From the NCBI GenBank assembly GCA_902373525.1, contig CABKMN010000001.1, positions 62,001-126,000 on the forward strand: a stretch of 64,000 nt of DNA. Direction: 5' to 3'. The notes below the pieces were generated by a model, which worked only from the letters and a program-made list of their open reading frames with translations, did not search any database and had not been told where the DNA came from. Numbering within the stretch: the stretch's first letter is position 1; each line of letters starts with the position of its first letter. This DNA comes from an uncultured Bilophila sp. GTDB lineage: Bacteria > Desulfobacterota > Desulfovibrionia > Desulfovibrionales > Desulfovibrionaceae. The position numbers and the translations under genes were made by a program. Shown here one piece after another: positions 42,501-50,017 of the stretch.

Positions 42501-43082
42501 CTTCGGTCGCTGGAAGATTGCCGGGAAATGGGAGACAAGGCCAGCATCAAGTGCGCCGTACTGGTGACGAGCATCCGGGAAATCCTCAACAAACGGGGCA
42601 ACCGCATGGCTTTCGTGGCCGTGGAGGATTTGACGGCTTCCGGCGAAGTCACCTTCTTTACGGAAGAATTGAATGCCGCACGGGAACTGCTTCACTCCGA
42701 ACAGCCCCTTCTGCTGACGGCGACTATCGACAACCGGGAAAGCTCGTCTTATTCTCCGGACAGCGATACCGAGGACGGAGACGACGAACCTCCGGTAAAG
42801 GACATCAAACTGCGGGGCGTCTCCGTGCAGGCTTTGGCCGACGCCTGCTCCGCCAGCGACGCGCCGGTATCGTGGGAACTGGATGTTTCCCGCCTGAACG
42901 CCGAAGGGATAGAATCCCTTAAAGCGATACTTGAACGTCACAAGGGCGGCACGGAAGTCCAGTTGGCGTTCCGCCTTGACGGAACGTTCTGCCGCGTCCG
43001 TCTCGGCCCCCGCTGGATGGTCTCTCCCGGTCCGGCGTTTCGTCAGGATATGCACCGCTGGAGTTCCGCTCCCGTCCAATAA
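39555..43082 (+). CDS. dnaE: DNA polymerase III alpha subunit
   Basis: 1175-aa replicative polymerase. The start MSEFVHLHCHTEYSLLDGA is the family N-terminus and opens the PHP domain (HLHCHTEYSLLDG, AITDHGNLYGAAYFY). The palm contains GPGRGSAAGSIVAWALRITNLDP and PDIDVDFCEDKRTRVIQYV near residue 415 with the catalytic aspartates; LSRHASTHAAGVVVS and FGFNKSHSAAYALISYHTAYLK-like YGFNKSHSAAYALISY near residue 755 follow. An OB fold (RGNRMAFVAVEDLTASGEV) and a C-terminal domain complete it. Full length. The ribosome-binding site is weak. It is followed by queD 21 bases downstream. Confidence 0.97.
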   Translation: MSEFVHLHCHTEYSLLDGAIRLNDLCARAKDFGMPAAAITDHGNLYGAAYFYTTCKSYGIKPIIGCEVYVTNDHRDKDSELARVRHHLILLAKNNEGYHNLVRLVSKGFLDGFHYKPRVDKALLREYSDGLIALSACLAGEIPRTLMGGNKMIQGGGTFDDAIRQTQEYMDIYDGRFYLEVQANTLPDQAQLNNKLLELAEQTKVPLVATNDCHYLNADDVEAHDVLLCIQTQAKVNDAKRMRFEARDLYYKSSEEMEQAFKHVPEALSNTVRIAEECHVEMDFTHHYFPVYELPEGMTLSTEFQRLAREGLKQRLALHPDRETIDHQLYWDRLEMELKVICEMGFPGYFLIVQDFINWAKGNDIPVGPGRGSAAGSIVAWALRITNLDPLPYHLIFERFLNIERVSLPDIDVDFCEDKRTRVIQYVSQKYGIDSVSQITTFGKMKAKAVVRDVGRALDLSFKETDRIAKLIPDDLKMTIKKALDAEPELATLYKEDQIIRKLLDISMRLEGLSRHASTHAAGVVVSDKPMQEYLPIYRGKKGELVTQFDMKMVEKVGLVKFDFLGLRTMTLIDNTLKAIEEQGKTAPNLDILPLTDPDTYDIFARGDTDGVFQVESSGMRQYLRMLRPNCFEDIIAMLALYRPGPLGSGMVDEFIKRKHGEVEVTYPLPSLEGCLKDTYGVIVYQEQVMQIAQIVAGYTLGGADLLRRAMGKKNAEAMAKERTLFTEGAIKNGVPKEKATEIFDLMEKFAEYGFNKSHSAAYALISYHTAYLKTHHKVEFMAALLTSEIGNQDKILKYIAVCKDMDIEVKKPDVQLSRREFIVRDGAVIYGLGGIKNVGDEAIREIVAAREKEGPFRSFLDMCIRVNLRKVTKRVLESLIKGGALDGFGCTRAALIAALDTVVARAQKKIKEKQSNQISLLALAPKQTNETHMSGMGFSCEEESVPEWDEDQKLRFEKESLGFFLTSHPLQPYRHELNRLGLRSLEDCREMGDKASIKCAVLVTSIREILNKRGNRMAFVAVEDLTASGEVTFFTEELNAARELLHSEQPLLLTATIDNRESSSYSPDSDTEDGDDEPPVKDIKLRGVSVQALADACSASDAPVSWELDVSRLNAEGIESLKAILERHKGGTEVQLAFRLDGTFCRVRLGPRWMVSPGPAFRQDMHRWSSAPVQ

Positions 43083-43103
43083 CGTCTACTCGAAAGGAAA
43101 CAT

Positions 43104-43487
43104 ATGTCTCGCCCCTTCTGGAAACTTACGGTCCGTTCCGAATTCTGCGCCGCGCACGCCCTTCGCCATTATCAGGGCAAGTGCGAACACCTGCACGGGC
43201 ACAATTATGCCGTTGAAGTCGTGGTCAAGGGAGATACTCTCTCCGAAGATACGGAACTGCTGATGGACTTTGGCGATTTGAAGGCGCTTCTCAAGCATGC
43301 GCTGGAACCCTTGGATCACGCGTATATCAACGACGTGCCTCCGTTTGACGTTTCCAATCCCTCTTCCGAGAACATCGCCCGGTATATCTGGAAACAAATG
43401 GCCCCCGCTCTCCCGGCCACAGTGACGATGCACAGTGTGACGGTGGCGGAAAAGGGCATCCAGTCCGCAACGTACATGGAAGAATAG
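43104..43487 (+). CDS. queD: 6-carboxy-tetrahydropterin synthase (QueD)
   Basis: 127-aa enzyme of queuosine synthesis that converts dihydroneopterin triphosphate to 6-carboxy-tetrahydropterin. Zinc ligands H18 (FCAAHAL), H31 and H33 (LHGHNY) and the catalytic C27 in GKCEHLHGHNY are all present; MDFGDLKALLKHALEPLDHAYIND and PSSENIARYIW are further family motifs. Length is normal for QueD. AAAGGAAAC lies upstream of ATG. It is probably co-transcribed with dnaE and ends at a good terminator; other que genes are not in the window. Confidence 0.93.
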   Translation: MSRPFWKLTVRSEFCAAHALRHYQGKCEHLHGHNYAVEVVVKGDTLSEDTELLMDFGDLKALLKHALEPLDHAYINDVPPFDVSNPSSENIARYIWKQMAPALPATVTMHSVTVAEKGIQSATYMEE

Positions 43488-43520
43488 CACTCCGGCTTTG
43501 ACGGCCCGGTGTCTCACCAA

Positions 43521-43570
43521 ACAAATCCCCTTTCGGTATCCGAGAGGGGATTTGTTCGTCTCGTATTTTT
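43521..43570 (+). terminator. queD terminator
   Basis: ACAAATCCCCT...CGG and CCG...AGGGGATTTGT form a long stem (43521-43555) followed by T-rich sequence ending in ATTTTTCTT. Confidence 0.8.
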
Positions 43571-43907
43571 CTTCTCAATACAGAGCGCTTTTTAGCTACG
43601 CCCACCCTACTCTCCCAATCGTTTGGGATTGCTGTCGTCTTTTACGATGATTTCCCACAGTGCGCCTCTTTTCCATGAATGTTCCCTTATCCCGACGGCA
43701 TCACTGGCGTAGCGGCGTCACGCGGTCATGCCCATAACATTTCTTGACCATTGGCGTATTCCGCGTATACTTCGTCAGTCTTGGGTGCGACGCCACGCAA
43801 CGGTGTCGCCGGTTCCCTCTTATGGAGCCTGCTTTACTGCCGGGCATCAGTTGCTTTCGTCCTTTCGCGGTAAATCTTTGATCAACGATGGTGTTGTATT
43901 GACCACA

Positions 43908-43955
43908 ACAGCCTCGAATCGATTGCAAATCGACCCGAGGCTGTCTTTGTTTGTG
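43908..43955 (+). terminator. orphan terminator-like hairpin
   Basis: ACAGCCTCG (43908) pairs with CGAGGCTGT (43936-43944), and the inner TCGAT/ATCGA stem pairs around GCAA; CTTTGTTTGTG follows. It stands about 350 bases after the queD terminator with no gene between, so a small RNA could end here. Confidence 0.6.
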
Positions 43956-44213
43956 TGTATCTATGCAAAAAAGAACAAAAAACACCGATTCCACACTGTC
44001 TGCAACATGCAGAATGCGGAGATGCCATTGAGGATACCGCACGCTACGTACTGACACACACCATAGATAAACAACGGTTAGCCTCGGGAGTGGCGGGTAG
44101 CTGCCCCGCTCTCCCCAAACAGGTTCGCTTGGTGATGGCCATGCTGAAAAAGCGGGTCACGGGAAAACATTCGGGAAGGGAACGCATCGGCAGGGCCGGA
44201 CGAAGGAGCAATA

Positions 44214-46607
44214 ATGGAGTCAAGGATACGGTTGTCGGGACTGCTGGACGGATTTCGTCATATCGTGGATACGATATGGATCATCTCGATTGATGACGCC
44301 CAAGTGGAAATCCTGCGGGACTCCATGATGCCGGAGGAAGAGGGGCAGGTCCTGGACTACAAGGTCCTGAGTGATACCTACATAAGCGACTACGTCTATC
44401 CGCCGGACGTTGCTCTGTGGAACGAGGCGCTCTCCTTTCCCGCTCTCAAAGCCTTTTCCGTATCGGGACTCTGCGAGAAACGCTTGGATATGCGCTTCAG
44501 CAACACCCTGTTCGGGTTCGAGTGGCATGAAGCCTTCGTCAGAGTTTTGAACGACGACGCGGGAAAAAAGCACATCCTGTTGACCAGCCGTTACGTCAAC
44601 GCCGTCCGCAAGGCGAGTATCGTTGAGAAGGCGGTAGAGACGGAATACGATTACGTCGTCTACATTGAGGCGAACAAGAACAGCTATGTGATGTACACGT
44701 CCAACCATGAATCCGGGACGCCGGTGCCGCCTGTTGCCAGCGACAATTACGAGCGGGAGCTGGCGGCCTTCCACCGTCGGTATGTGCCCGAATCCCAACG
44801 GGACGAACTCACCCGCGATCTGAGCATCGCCAACGTCCGCTCCCGGCTCAGGGAAAAAGGCGAATACGTCGTGTACTGCACGGTGATCGAGCATGGCCGC
44901 TATCGCAACAAGAAACTGCGGTTCAGCTACTTTGATCGCAAGCAGGACATCTGGCTGCTGACCCGGACGGACGTCACCGAAGTTTACGAAGAAAAAAGGC
45001 AAAAGAAACTGCTGCAGGACGCTCTGGATGCCGCCACGGTCGCCAACCGGGCCAAGTCCGAATTCCTTTCCCGGATGAGCCACGACATCCGTACCCCCAT
45101 GAACGCCATCATCGGCATGACGGCCATTGCCCGGGCGCACGCGGAGCACCCGGAGCGGATTGCGGACTGTCTGGAAAAGATTGCCATGTCCTCCCGGCTG
45201 CTGCTCGGGCTGATCAATGAAGTGTTGGACATGTCCAAAATAGAGAGCGGCAGCATCGTACTCTCACAGGAAGAAGTCAACCTGACGGACTTGCTGGAAG
45301 GCGTGCTGACCATGCTCCAGCCTTCCATCGAGAACAAAGGGCTGCATTTTGAGGTGCATCTCAACGATGTCCGTAACGAGAGCGTTATCGGGGACACGCA
45401 GCGCCTCCAGCAAATGCTCATGAACCTGCTCTCCAACGCCGTGAAATATACTCCGAAACAGGGCCGGATCGTGTTCGACGTCACGGAGAAACCTTCACGG
45501 GAACGCGGGTTCGGGCGTTATGAATTTGTCATTGCGGATACCGGGATCGGCATGAAGCCCGATTTTCTGAAAAAACTCTTCGAGCCGTTTGAACGTGCGG
45601 ACGACGAAGCCATCCGCTCCATTCAGGGGACGGGGCTCGGCATGGCCATCACCCAGAACATCGTCACCATCATGGGCGGCGACATCCATGTGGAAAGCGA
45701 ATACGGGCGGGGTTCCACCTTCACCGTTTCGGTGCCGCTGCGCCTTCAGCCGCAAGCCTCGTCGAATACCAAGGGACTGGAAGGGCTCCCCGTGCTGGTG
45801 GTGGACGATGACGAGCTCACATGCCGGAACACGTGCCGGCGTCTGGAGGAAATCGGGATGGACGGCGAGTGGACGCTCTCCGGACGGGAGGCGGTACATC
45901 GGGTCGTGGAGGCCCATGAAACCGGCTCCGACTACTTCGCCGTCATCATCGATCTCAAGATGCCGGATATGGACGGCATCGAAACCACCCGGCGCATCCG
46001 CGCCCAAGTCGGCCCGGATATCCCGATCATCATGATTTCCGCCTATGACTGGTCTCGATATGAGGAGGAGGCGCTGCGGGCCGGGGTCAACGGCTTCATC
46101 ATGAAGCCCCTTTTCCGATCGCGTCTGACCTGCAAGCTCACACAATTTCTCGATAAAAAACCTTTGGAGCACCGGGGCCTGTTCTCCATGCGGGACAATC
46201 TGCAAGGTCGGCGTATCCTTCTGGTAGAGGATAATGCCCTGAATCGGGAAATCGCCGTCGAACTGCTCTCGTGGACCGGGGTCACCGTCGAGACGGCTGA
46301 AAACGGCAAAATCGCCGTTGAAAAAATACGTTCTGCATCCGAGGGATATTTCCATTTGGTTTTCATGGATATTCAGATGCCGGTCATGGACGGTTACGAG
46401 GCCGCTTCCGCGATCCGCGCGCTGGACCGGGAAGACGTTCGGACGCTCCCCATTATCGCCTTGACGGCCAATGCGTTTTCCAATGACAGGGAAAAGGCGC
46501 AGCAATGCGGCATGAATGAACATTTGCCGAAACCTATCGATCTCGACAGCCTGAATGAAACCCTCAACAGGTGGCTTGCCGGGGGGCGTACAACACCAAC
46601 AACCTGA
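44214..46607 (+). CDS. hybrid sensor histidine kinase with two receiver domains
   Basis: 797-aa signalling protein. Residues 1 to about 260 form an N-terminal sensory region with no transmembrane segment, perhaps two PAS-like modules. A short coiled coil precedes HisKA with the phospho-acceptor H290 in LSRMSHDIRTPMNAIIGM. HATPase_c follows with NLLSNAVKYTPKQGRI, IADTGIGMKPDFL and GTGLGMAITQNIV. The first receiver has VLVVDDDELTC and the phospho-Asp in IDLKMPDMDG; the second has ILLVEDNALNREIA and FMDIQMPVMDG. There is no HPt domain and no output domain. AAGGAGC lies upstream. It is cytoplasmic by sequence; the signal and partner are unknown. Confidence 0.93.
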   Translation: MESRIRLSGLLDGFRHIVDTIWIISIDDAQVEILRDSMMPEEEGQVLDYKVLSDTYISDYVYPPDVALWNEALSFPALKAFSVSGLCEKRLDMRFSNTLFGFEWHEAFVRVLNDDAGKKHILLTSRYVNAVRKASIVEKAVETEYDYVVYIEANKNSYVMYTSNHESGTPVPPVASDNYERELAAFHRRYVPESQRDELTRDLSIANVRSRLREKGEYVVYCTVIEHGRYRNKKLRFSYFDRKQDIWLLTRTDVTEVYEEKRQKKLLQDALDAATVANRAKSEFLSRMSHDIRTPMNAIIGMTAIARAHAEHPERIADCLEKIAMSSRLLLGLINEVLDMSKIESGSIVLSQEEVNLTDLLEGVLTMLQPSIENKGLHFEVHLNDVRNESVIGDTQRLQQMLMNLLSNAVKYTPKQGRIVFDVTEKPSRERGFGRYEFVIADTGIGMKPDFLKKLFEPFERADDEAIRSIQGTGLGMAITQNIVTIMGGDIHVESEYGRGSTFTVSVPLRLQPQASSNTKGLEGLPVLVVDDDELTCRNTCRRLEEIGMDGEWTLSGREAVHRVVEAHETGSDYFAVIIDLKMPDMDGIETTRRIRAQVGPDIPIIMISAYDWSRYEEEALRAGVNGFIMKPLFRSRLTCKLTQFLDKKPLEHRGLFSMRDNLQGRRILLVEDNALNREIAVELLSWTGVTVETAENGKIAVEKIRSASEGYFHLVFMDIQMPVMDGYEAASAIRALDREDVRTLPIIALTANAFSNDREKAQQCGMNEHLPKPIDLDSLNETLNRWLAGGRTTPTT

Positions 46608-46636
46608 AAATAAATACCTTTTTATCGCGAGGAGAA

Positions 46637-47326
46637 TCAGGCGTTCGCTCTTTCCGGTCGTTTCTTCATGCTCTTTTCAGCGGGCGTTGCCGGGTCACCG
46701 GCGATGAACCGGGCCGCAAGGCTTCCCAACACCATACCGCCTAGAATATCGACGGGATGATGCTGTCCAAGCCACACCCGGGAAATACCCATCAAGGCAA
46801 TGAGCAGGGCAAGACCGCACGAAAGGGTTCGGTTCCGAAACCAGAGGGCCAAAGGGACGGCGGCTGCAATGACGGTCGTCGTATGCCCTGAAGGAAAGGA
46901 CGCATAGGCATTGACAAAGGCCAACGGCTGCGGCGGCCAAGGGACATCCGGCCTCGGCATTCCCAATCCGTACTTCATGATCTGCATGATGACGCACAGG
47001 AACAAAACGCTGAACAGCAGACAGCGCAACGTAAAGAAAAGTTCCTGATACCGTCTCTGGATGAGTGCCCGCAAAAAGAGGAAGAGATAGACCGCATAGA
47101 CAAGCGGATTTCCCACATGGGTCAGCAGGCGCATGACGTCGGTGAGACGCGGATACGACGTTGCGATTGGCGCGAAAAAAAGGCGGACCGGTTCGCCCCA
47201 CCAGCCAACCTCAAAAAGGATAAAGGTCATGGCGATCAGCAGCGGGGCCAGCACGAGCAGGTGCGCGAGCCAAGGATATCGAGGACGCGGTGCAATCAGG
47301 ACGTACAGGAAACGGAACCCGTTCAT
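46637..47326 (-). CDS. PAP2-family membrane phosphatase
   Basis: 229-aa inner-membrane protein with about six hydrophobic segments. The three phosphatase motifs are present: KYGLGMPRP, ASFPSGHTT and SRVWLGQHHPVDILGG. Enzymes of the family dephosphorylate lipid phosphates such as undecaprenyl diphosphate or phosphatidic acid. The ATG at 47326 is preferred because GAGGTG lies about 10 bases upstream; a GTG four codons earlier overlaps that site. The C-terminus is basic (KSMKKRPERANA). A dyad and direct repeat sit 17-40 bases upstream. Confidence 0.87.
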   Translation of the reverse strand: MNGFRFLYVLIAPRPRYPWLAHLLVLAPLLIAMTFILFEVGWWGEPVRLFFAPIATSYPRLTDVMRLLTHVGNPLVYAVYLFLFLRALIQRRYQELFFTLRCLLFSVLFLCVIMQIMKYGLGMPRPDVPWPPQPLAFVNAYASFPSGHTTTVIAAAVPLALWFRNRTLSCGLALLIALMGISRVWLGQHHPVDILGGMVLGSLAARFIAGDPATPAEKSMKKRPERANA

Positions 47327-47342
47327 GAGGATATTCACCTCA

Positions 47343-47366
47343 ACATACTGTAATGTTACATACTGT
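47343..47366. promoter_or_regulatory. operator-like repeats upstream of the PAP2 gene
   Basis: ACATACTGT occurs twice (47343-47351, 47358-47366) at a 15-base period, and the junction forms the perfect dyad TGTAA-TG-TTACA (47349-47360). It lies within 40 bases of the PAP2 start. The binding protein is unknown. Confidence 0.45.
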
Positions 47367-47545
47367 TAGACTTGTCTCCTGCTGCTCCTTTCACGCAAGG
47401 CGAGCAGCAAGGGGGAATGAATTTCCTCGCGGTTTCTCGCCCTCTTTCATAAACTGTAAGAATCATAGCAGGATGTGAACTATTGGGTTCTGTTTCCGAT
47501 GACCGCAACCCGGTATCGAATCTCTTTGGAGTATATAATAATAGC

Positions 47546-47633
47546 GTGAAATACTAAAAGTTCTTTTCAAATTTGGTTTTAACGCTCGTTTTTTATTTTT
47601 TTGATGTTTATATCGCGTAACTGCGGATATTGC
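47546..47633 (-). repeat. AT-rich duplicated element, copy 1
   Basis: About 88 bases resembling 49741-49826 in the same orientation, with shared cores AAAAGTTC and TTTTTTTGATGT followed by a TAT-CG-like segment. On the minus strand it can be read as RDINIKKIKNER then stop, against YDVYIKKRKM in copy 2. Confidence 0.5.
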
Positions 47634-47954
47634 TAGTATCTATGTTCCCGAAAAATCACTTATTCCTCATACGATTTCCATTCCTGCTTGTCGCTTCTCG
47701 GACGGCGACCGTACCTTGCCGAAAAAGGTTCCCATATTTACAGAGCCGGTGCGGCGTGATAACGATTGGAAATCACGGGATGCTCTTTTTCTTTCCGGAG
47801 GTGTTTTCTCCGTGTGGAGGAAGCACGCTCAGGCGGGAAAAACGGTGATTCCCCCCAGTTTTTTCGGATGAGCAACATCGCCATGCTTCCCCTTCCGGTG
47901 TTGCCTTGTGAAGGGGATTTTTTGCGACCATATGTTTCCATACAGGAGGGCACT

Positions 47955-48272
47955 ATGGATGTTTTTGATCTTGCGGATAACCTGCGTGCGGAATTTCAAG
48001 ACAAAGGCGTCTCCGATGAGGCGTTCTTGTTGAAAATTGCCGCCGCACACAACATCGAGCGCATCTTCGTCAAATCCGTAGCGGATGAACTTTTTGACAA
48101 GATACCCGAAAAACGGATTGCCGAAGTTCCCGAAGTCGGTACGGAAGACGCCCAGCATTTATGGTTCGCCTTCGGTATCGGGAAAATCCTGCTGCGGGAT
48201 CACGGATTGGAACCGTCGAATTTTGACTGTATGCAGTTTTCCAACAGGTTGCTGCAATTGAAAGTCAGTTGA
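47955..48272 (+). CDS. small unknown protein
   Basis: 105-aa acidic, helical protein with no signal peptide or membrane segment. It starts MDVFDLADNLRAEFQDKGVS, and ATG has CAGGAGGG 6 bases upstream, a strong site. I do not recognise the family. The middle contains AAAHNIERIFVKSVADELFDKIPEK and the end NFDCMQFSNRLLQLKVS. It is followed after 20 bases by a clear terminator, so it is a single-gene unit. The good ribosome-binding site and terminator argue that it is real. Confidence 0.75.
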   Translation: MDVFDLADNLRAEFQDKGVSDEAFLLKIAAAHNIERIFVKSVADELFDKIPEKRIAEVPEVGTEDAQHLWFAFGIGKILLRDHGLEPSNFDCMQFSNRLLQLKVS

Positions 48273-48291
48273 TACGCCGAGTGATCGTCAG

Positions 48292-48318
48292 GCCGGATTG
48301 CATGATCCGGCTTTTTTT
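48292..48318 (+). terminator. terminator after the 105-aa gene
   Basis: GCCGGAT (48292-48298) pairs with ATCCGGC (48305-48311), followed directly by seven T residues. Confidence 0.9.
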
Positions 48319-48390
48319 ATTCCCCGGATCGATAAAAATATTGGTGCTCTCAACCGTCCCCCGGTATTCAGAGAAAAAAAGGAGAACACC

Positions 48391-49302
48391 ATGCGGGTCG
48401 TCATATTGGGAGGTTCCGGCTTTATAGGAACGGCGTTGACCAGTCACCTCACGTCGCGAGGGGATGACGTCGTTATTCCCTCGCGTCACCCTTCAACGTT
48501 TTCCCCTTCTCGCAATCGGGAATTCCGGTCTTGGGACGGACGAAACGCCCAAGGGCTCGCGGAAATTCTTGAAGGCGCGGACGGCGTCGTCAATCTTCTG
48601 GGGGAAAACATCGCGGCGGGCAGATGGAGCCCGGAACAAAAAATACGGATTGTCCAATCACGACTGGATGCGGGAAGCGCGCTGGTCGCCGCCCTAGAAA
48701 TGTTGAGCACGCGTCCCCGGACGCTGATTCAGGCTTCCGCCACAGGGTACTATGGCTTCTGGGCTGATGCGGCTTCAGCTCCTGACTGCACCGAAGAGCG
48801 CGGCGGCGGTTCCGGTTTCTTGGCTGAGACCGCAGCCCAGTGGGAAGACTCGACGCAAAGGGCCGAAGAACTGGGGATGCGGCGCTGCATCATCAGGACG
48901 GCTCCCGTGCTCGCTCCGCAAGGCGGCATTCTGTCCAGAATCATGCCGGTGTTTCGCCTGGGGCTCGGGGGCCCCGTAGGTTCGGGCAAACAACCTTTCG
49001 CGTGGATACATCTTGATGACGAGGTCGCCGCCATAACCTTCCTTCTGGATCACGGCGAACTGTCAGGTCCATTCAACCTTGCGGCCCCGGAACATGCCAC
49101 CATGTCAACGTTTGTGCATGCCCTGGCACATGCCCTCAACCGGCCCGCGTGGCTTCCCGTTCCGGGAGGATTGCTGCGGCTTGCTTTCGGAGACATGGCA
49201 ACGGAACTGATCCTCGCCGGACAAAAGGTTTCGCCCGTGCGTCTTCTGGAACACGGATTTCTCTTTCAGCACCCTACCCTTGCATCCGCACTGGTTTTTT
49301 GA
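48391..49302 (+). CDS. TIGR01777-family SDR epimerase (YfcH-like)
   Basis: 303-aa extended short-chain dehydrogenase/reductase-like protein. The Rossmann NAD(P) motif VVILGGSGFIGTALTSHL is at residues 3-20. VVNLLGENIAAGRWSPEQK near residue 65, then ASATGYYGF (active-site-like YxxxK region altered) and RTAPVLAPQGGILSRIMPVFRLGLGGPVGSGKQPFAWIHLDD near residues 170-210 are family motifs. The frame is open upstream, but the Met at 48391 has AAAGGAG and fits the Rossmann start. Substrate unknown. Confidence 0.9.
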   Translation: MRVVILGGSGFIGTALTSHLTSRGDDVVIPSRHPSTFSPSRNREFRSWDGRNAQGLAEILEGADGVVNLLGENIAAGRWSPEQKIRIVQSRLDAGSALVAALEMLSTRPRTLIQASATGYYGFWADAASAPDCTEERGGGSGFLAETAAQWEDSTQRAEELGMRRCIIRTAPVLAPQGGILSRIMPVFRLGLGGPVGSGKQPFAWIHLDDEVAAITFLLDHGELSGPFNLAAPEHATMSTFVHALAHALNRPAWLPVPGGLLRLAFGDMATELILAGQKVSPVRLLEHGFLFQHPTLASALVF

Positions 49303-49421
49303 TGTGTCGGCAAACGGTACGCTCGTGATTCCCGCCTGAGAAAAGGGCTTCCCTTTTGAAGTGATATCTGCAATACTACAAACAGTAGTCAACAGCAATA
49401 AATAAATTCTCACAAGGATGA

Positions 49422-49673
49422 ATGGTTATGATCTCAAGACGGCAAAAAATGGTTGCCCTTTGGAAAAAGGTTCGGTTCATAGAAATCATACAGCCCGACA
49501 ATGCATTCGTAAAAAACCTTATGTATAACGGCGTATACTCGGCTGACTTTACGGCGCTGAATGAGGATATCCTGGACCTGTATTCCGACATCGACGCACA
49601 ATACAACGCTCTCTATGCCGATACGGAACATCATCGGGCCATCAAGAACACCATTGATGCCGAGTACGCCTGA
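49422..49673 (+). CDS. small unknown protein
   Basis: 83-aa protein starting MVMISRRQKM with AAGGATGA just upstream; the third residue Met could also start. It is basic at the N-terminus and Asp/Tyr-rich later (LNEDILDLYSDIDAQYNALYADTEHH). I do not recognise a family and see no signal peptide. A clear terminator lies 26 bases after the stop. It may be a conserved short protein, but low complexity leaves some doubt. Confidence 0.6.
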   Translation: MVMISRRQKMVALWKKVRFIEIIQPDNAFVKNLMYNGVYSADFTALNEDILDLYSDIDAQYNALYADTEHHRAIKNTIDAEYA

Positions 49674-49698
49674 TTTCTTCTCGCAGCGGCATCGGACA

Positions 49699-49730
49699 GG
49701 GGCACTCCATGATGGGGTGCCCTTTTTATT
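49699..49730 (+). terminator. terminator after the 83-aa gene
   Basis: Nine pairs between 49700-49708 and 49714-49722 with loop ATGAT, followed by TTTTTATT. Confidence 0.85.
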
Positions 49731-49740
49731 GTCTTAATAT

Positions 49741-49826
49741 GTTAAAATAACAAAAGTTCCTTCTTAATGCCCTTTTCTGGATGCATTTTTCTTTTTTTGA
49801 TGTATACGTCGTAAAATGCCATTGCG
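49741..49826 (-). repeat. AT-rich duplicated element, copy 2
   Basis: Second copy of the element at 47546-47633. On the minus strand it contains a short frame starting MAFYDVYIKKRKMHPEKG and ending in ELLLF. The frame may be a remnant of a longer small gene. Confidence 0.5.
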
Positions 49827-49870
49827 CCGCTCAAAACGACTATTCTTGTTTTTGATAAACAAACAGCGAG

Positions 49871-49888
49871 GTTATAATAAATTATAAC
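49871..49888. promoter_or_regulatory. perfect palindrome resembling a PerR/Fur-family box
   Basis: GTTATAAT-AA-ATTATAAC is a perfect 8-bp dyad with a 2-base centre. The known Gram-positive PerR box is TTATAATNATTATAA (one central base), so this is one base wider. It lies between two convergent terminators, not beside a known gene. Confidence 0.5.
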
Positions 49889-49980
49889 ATACGGGCACTC
49901 CATTATCCGGCCATTTCTCAAGAAGATAGGAAAATCGCGCAGCCACTCGTGCAGAAGGAATCGTTCCCTCCGGCTATACA

Positions 49981-50012
49981 AAAAAACGCCTGTACTCAAA
50001 CGAGTACAGGCG
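49981..50012 (-). terminator. terminator of the FmdB-like gene
   Basis: CGCCTGTACTC (49987-49997) pairs with GAGTACAGGCG (50002-50012); on the minus strand it is followed by TTTTTTTG. Confidence 0.95.
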
Positions 50013-50017
50013 TACCA

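Larger units (their letters stand above)
43488..44213. other. long queD-kinase intergenic region
   Basis: 726 bases. No protein, tRNA or riboswitch that I recognise. It holds the queD terminator, a small stem CCCAA/TTTGGG near 43616-43630, a second terminator-like hairpin at 43908-43955 and, near 44075-44110, a G/C-rich stretch with AGCGGG/CCCGCT-type pairing just upstream of the kinase. The second terminator has no obvious gene before it. Confidence 0.45.
47327..47954. other. AT-rich intergenic region
   Basis: 628 bases between divergent genes. Contents: the PAP2 operator-like repeats, an AT-rich stretch from about 47520 that includes TATAAT at 47534 and one copy of a duplicated element (47546-47633), then ordinary sequence up to the ribosome-binding site of the 105-aa gene. 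No convincing gene. Confidence 0.5.
49674..50017. other. AT-rich region between convergent terminators
   Basis: 344 bases. The two flanking genes converge and each has its terminator inside this stretch (49699-49730 and 49981-50012). The 250 bases between carry the duplicated AT-rich element and the palindrome at 49871-49888. An unannotated small transcript is possible. Confidence 0.5.

Noticed and set aside
43701..44057. Transposase or small gene in the queD-kinase gap
   Set aside because: The basic minus-strand product resembled a transposase at first sight, but no DDE or HUH motif, terminal inverted repeat or target duplication is visible.
44060..44213. Riboswitch (cyclic-di-GMP type) before the hybrid kinase
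   Set aside because: G/C-rich pairing segments exist, but the conserved core sequences of GEMM or other riboswitches are absent.
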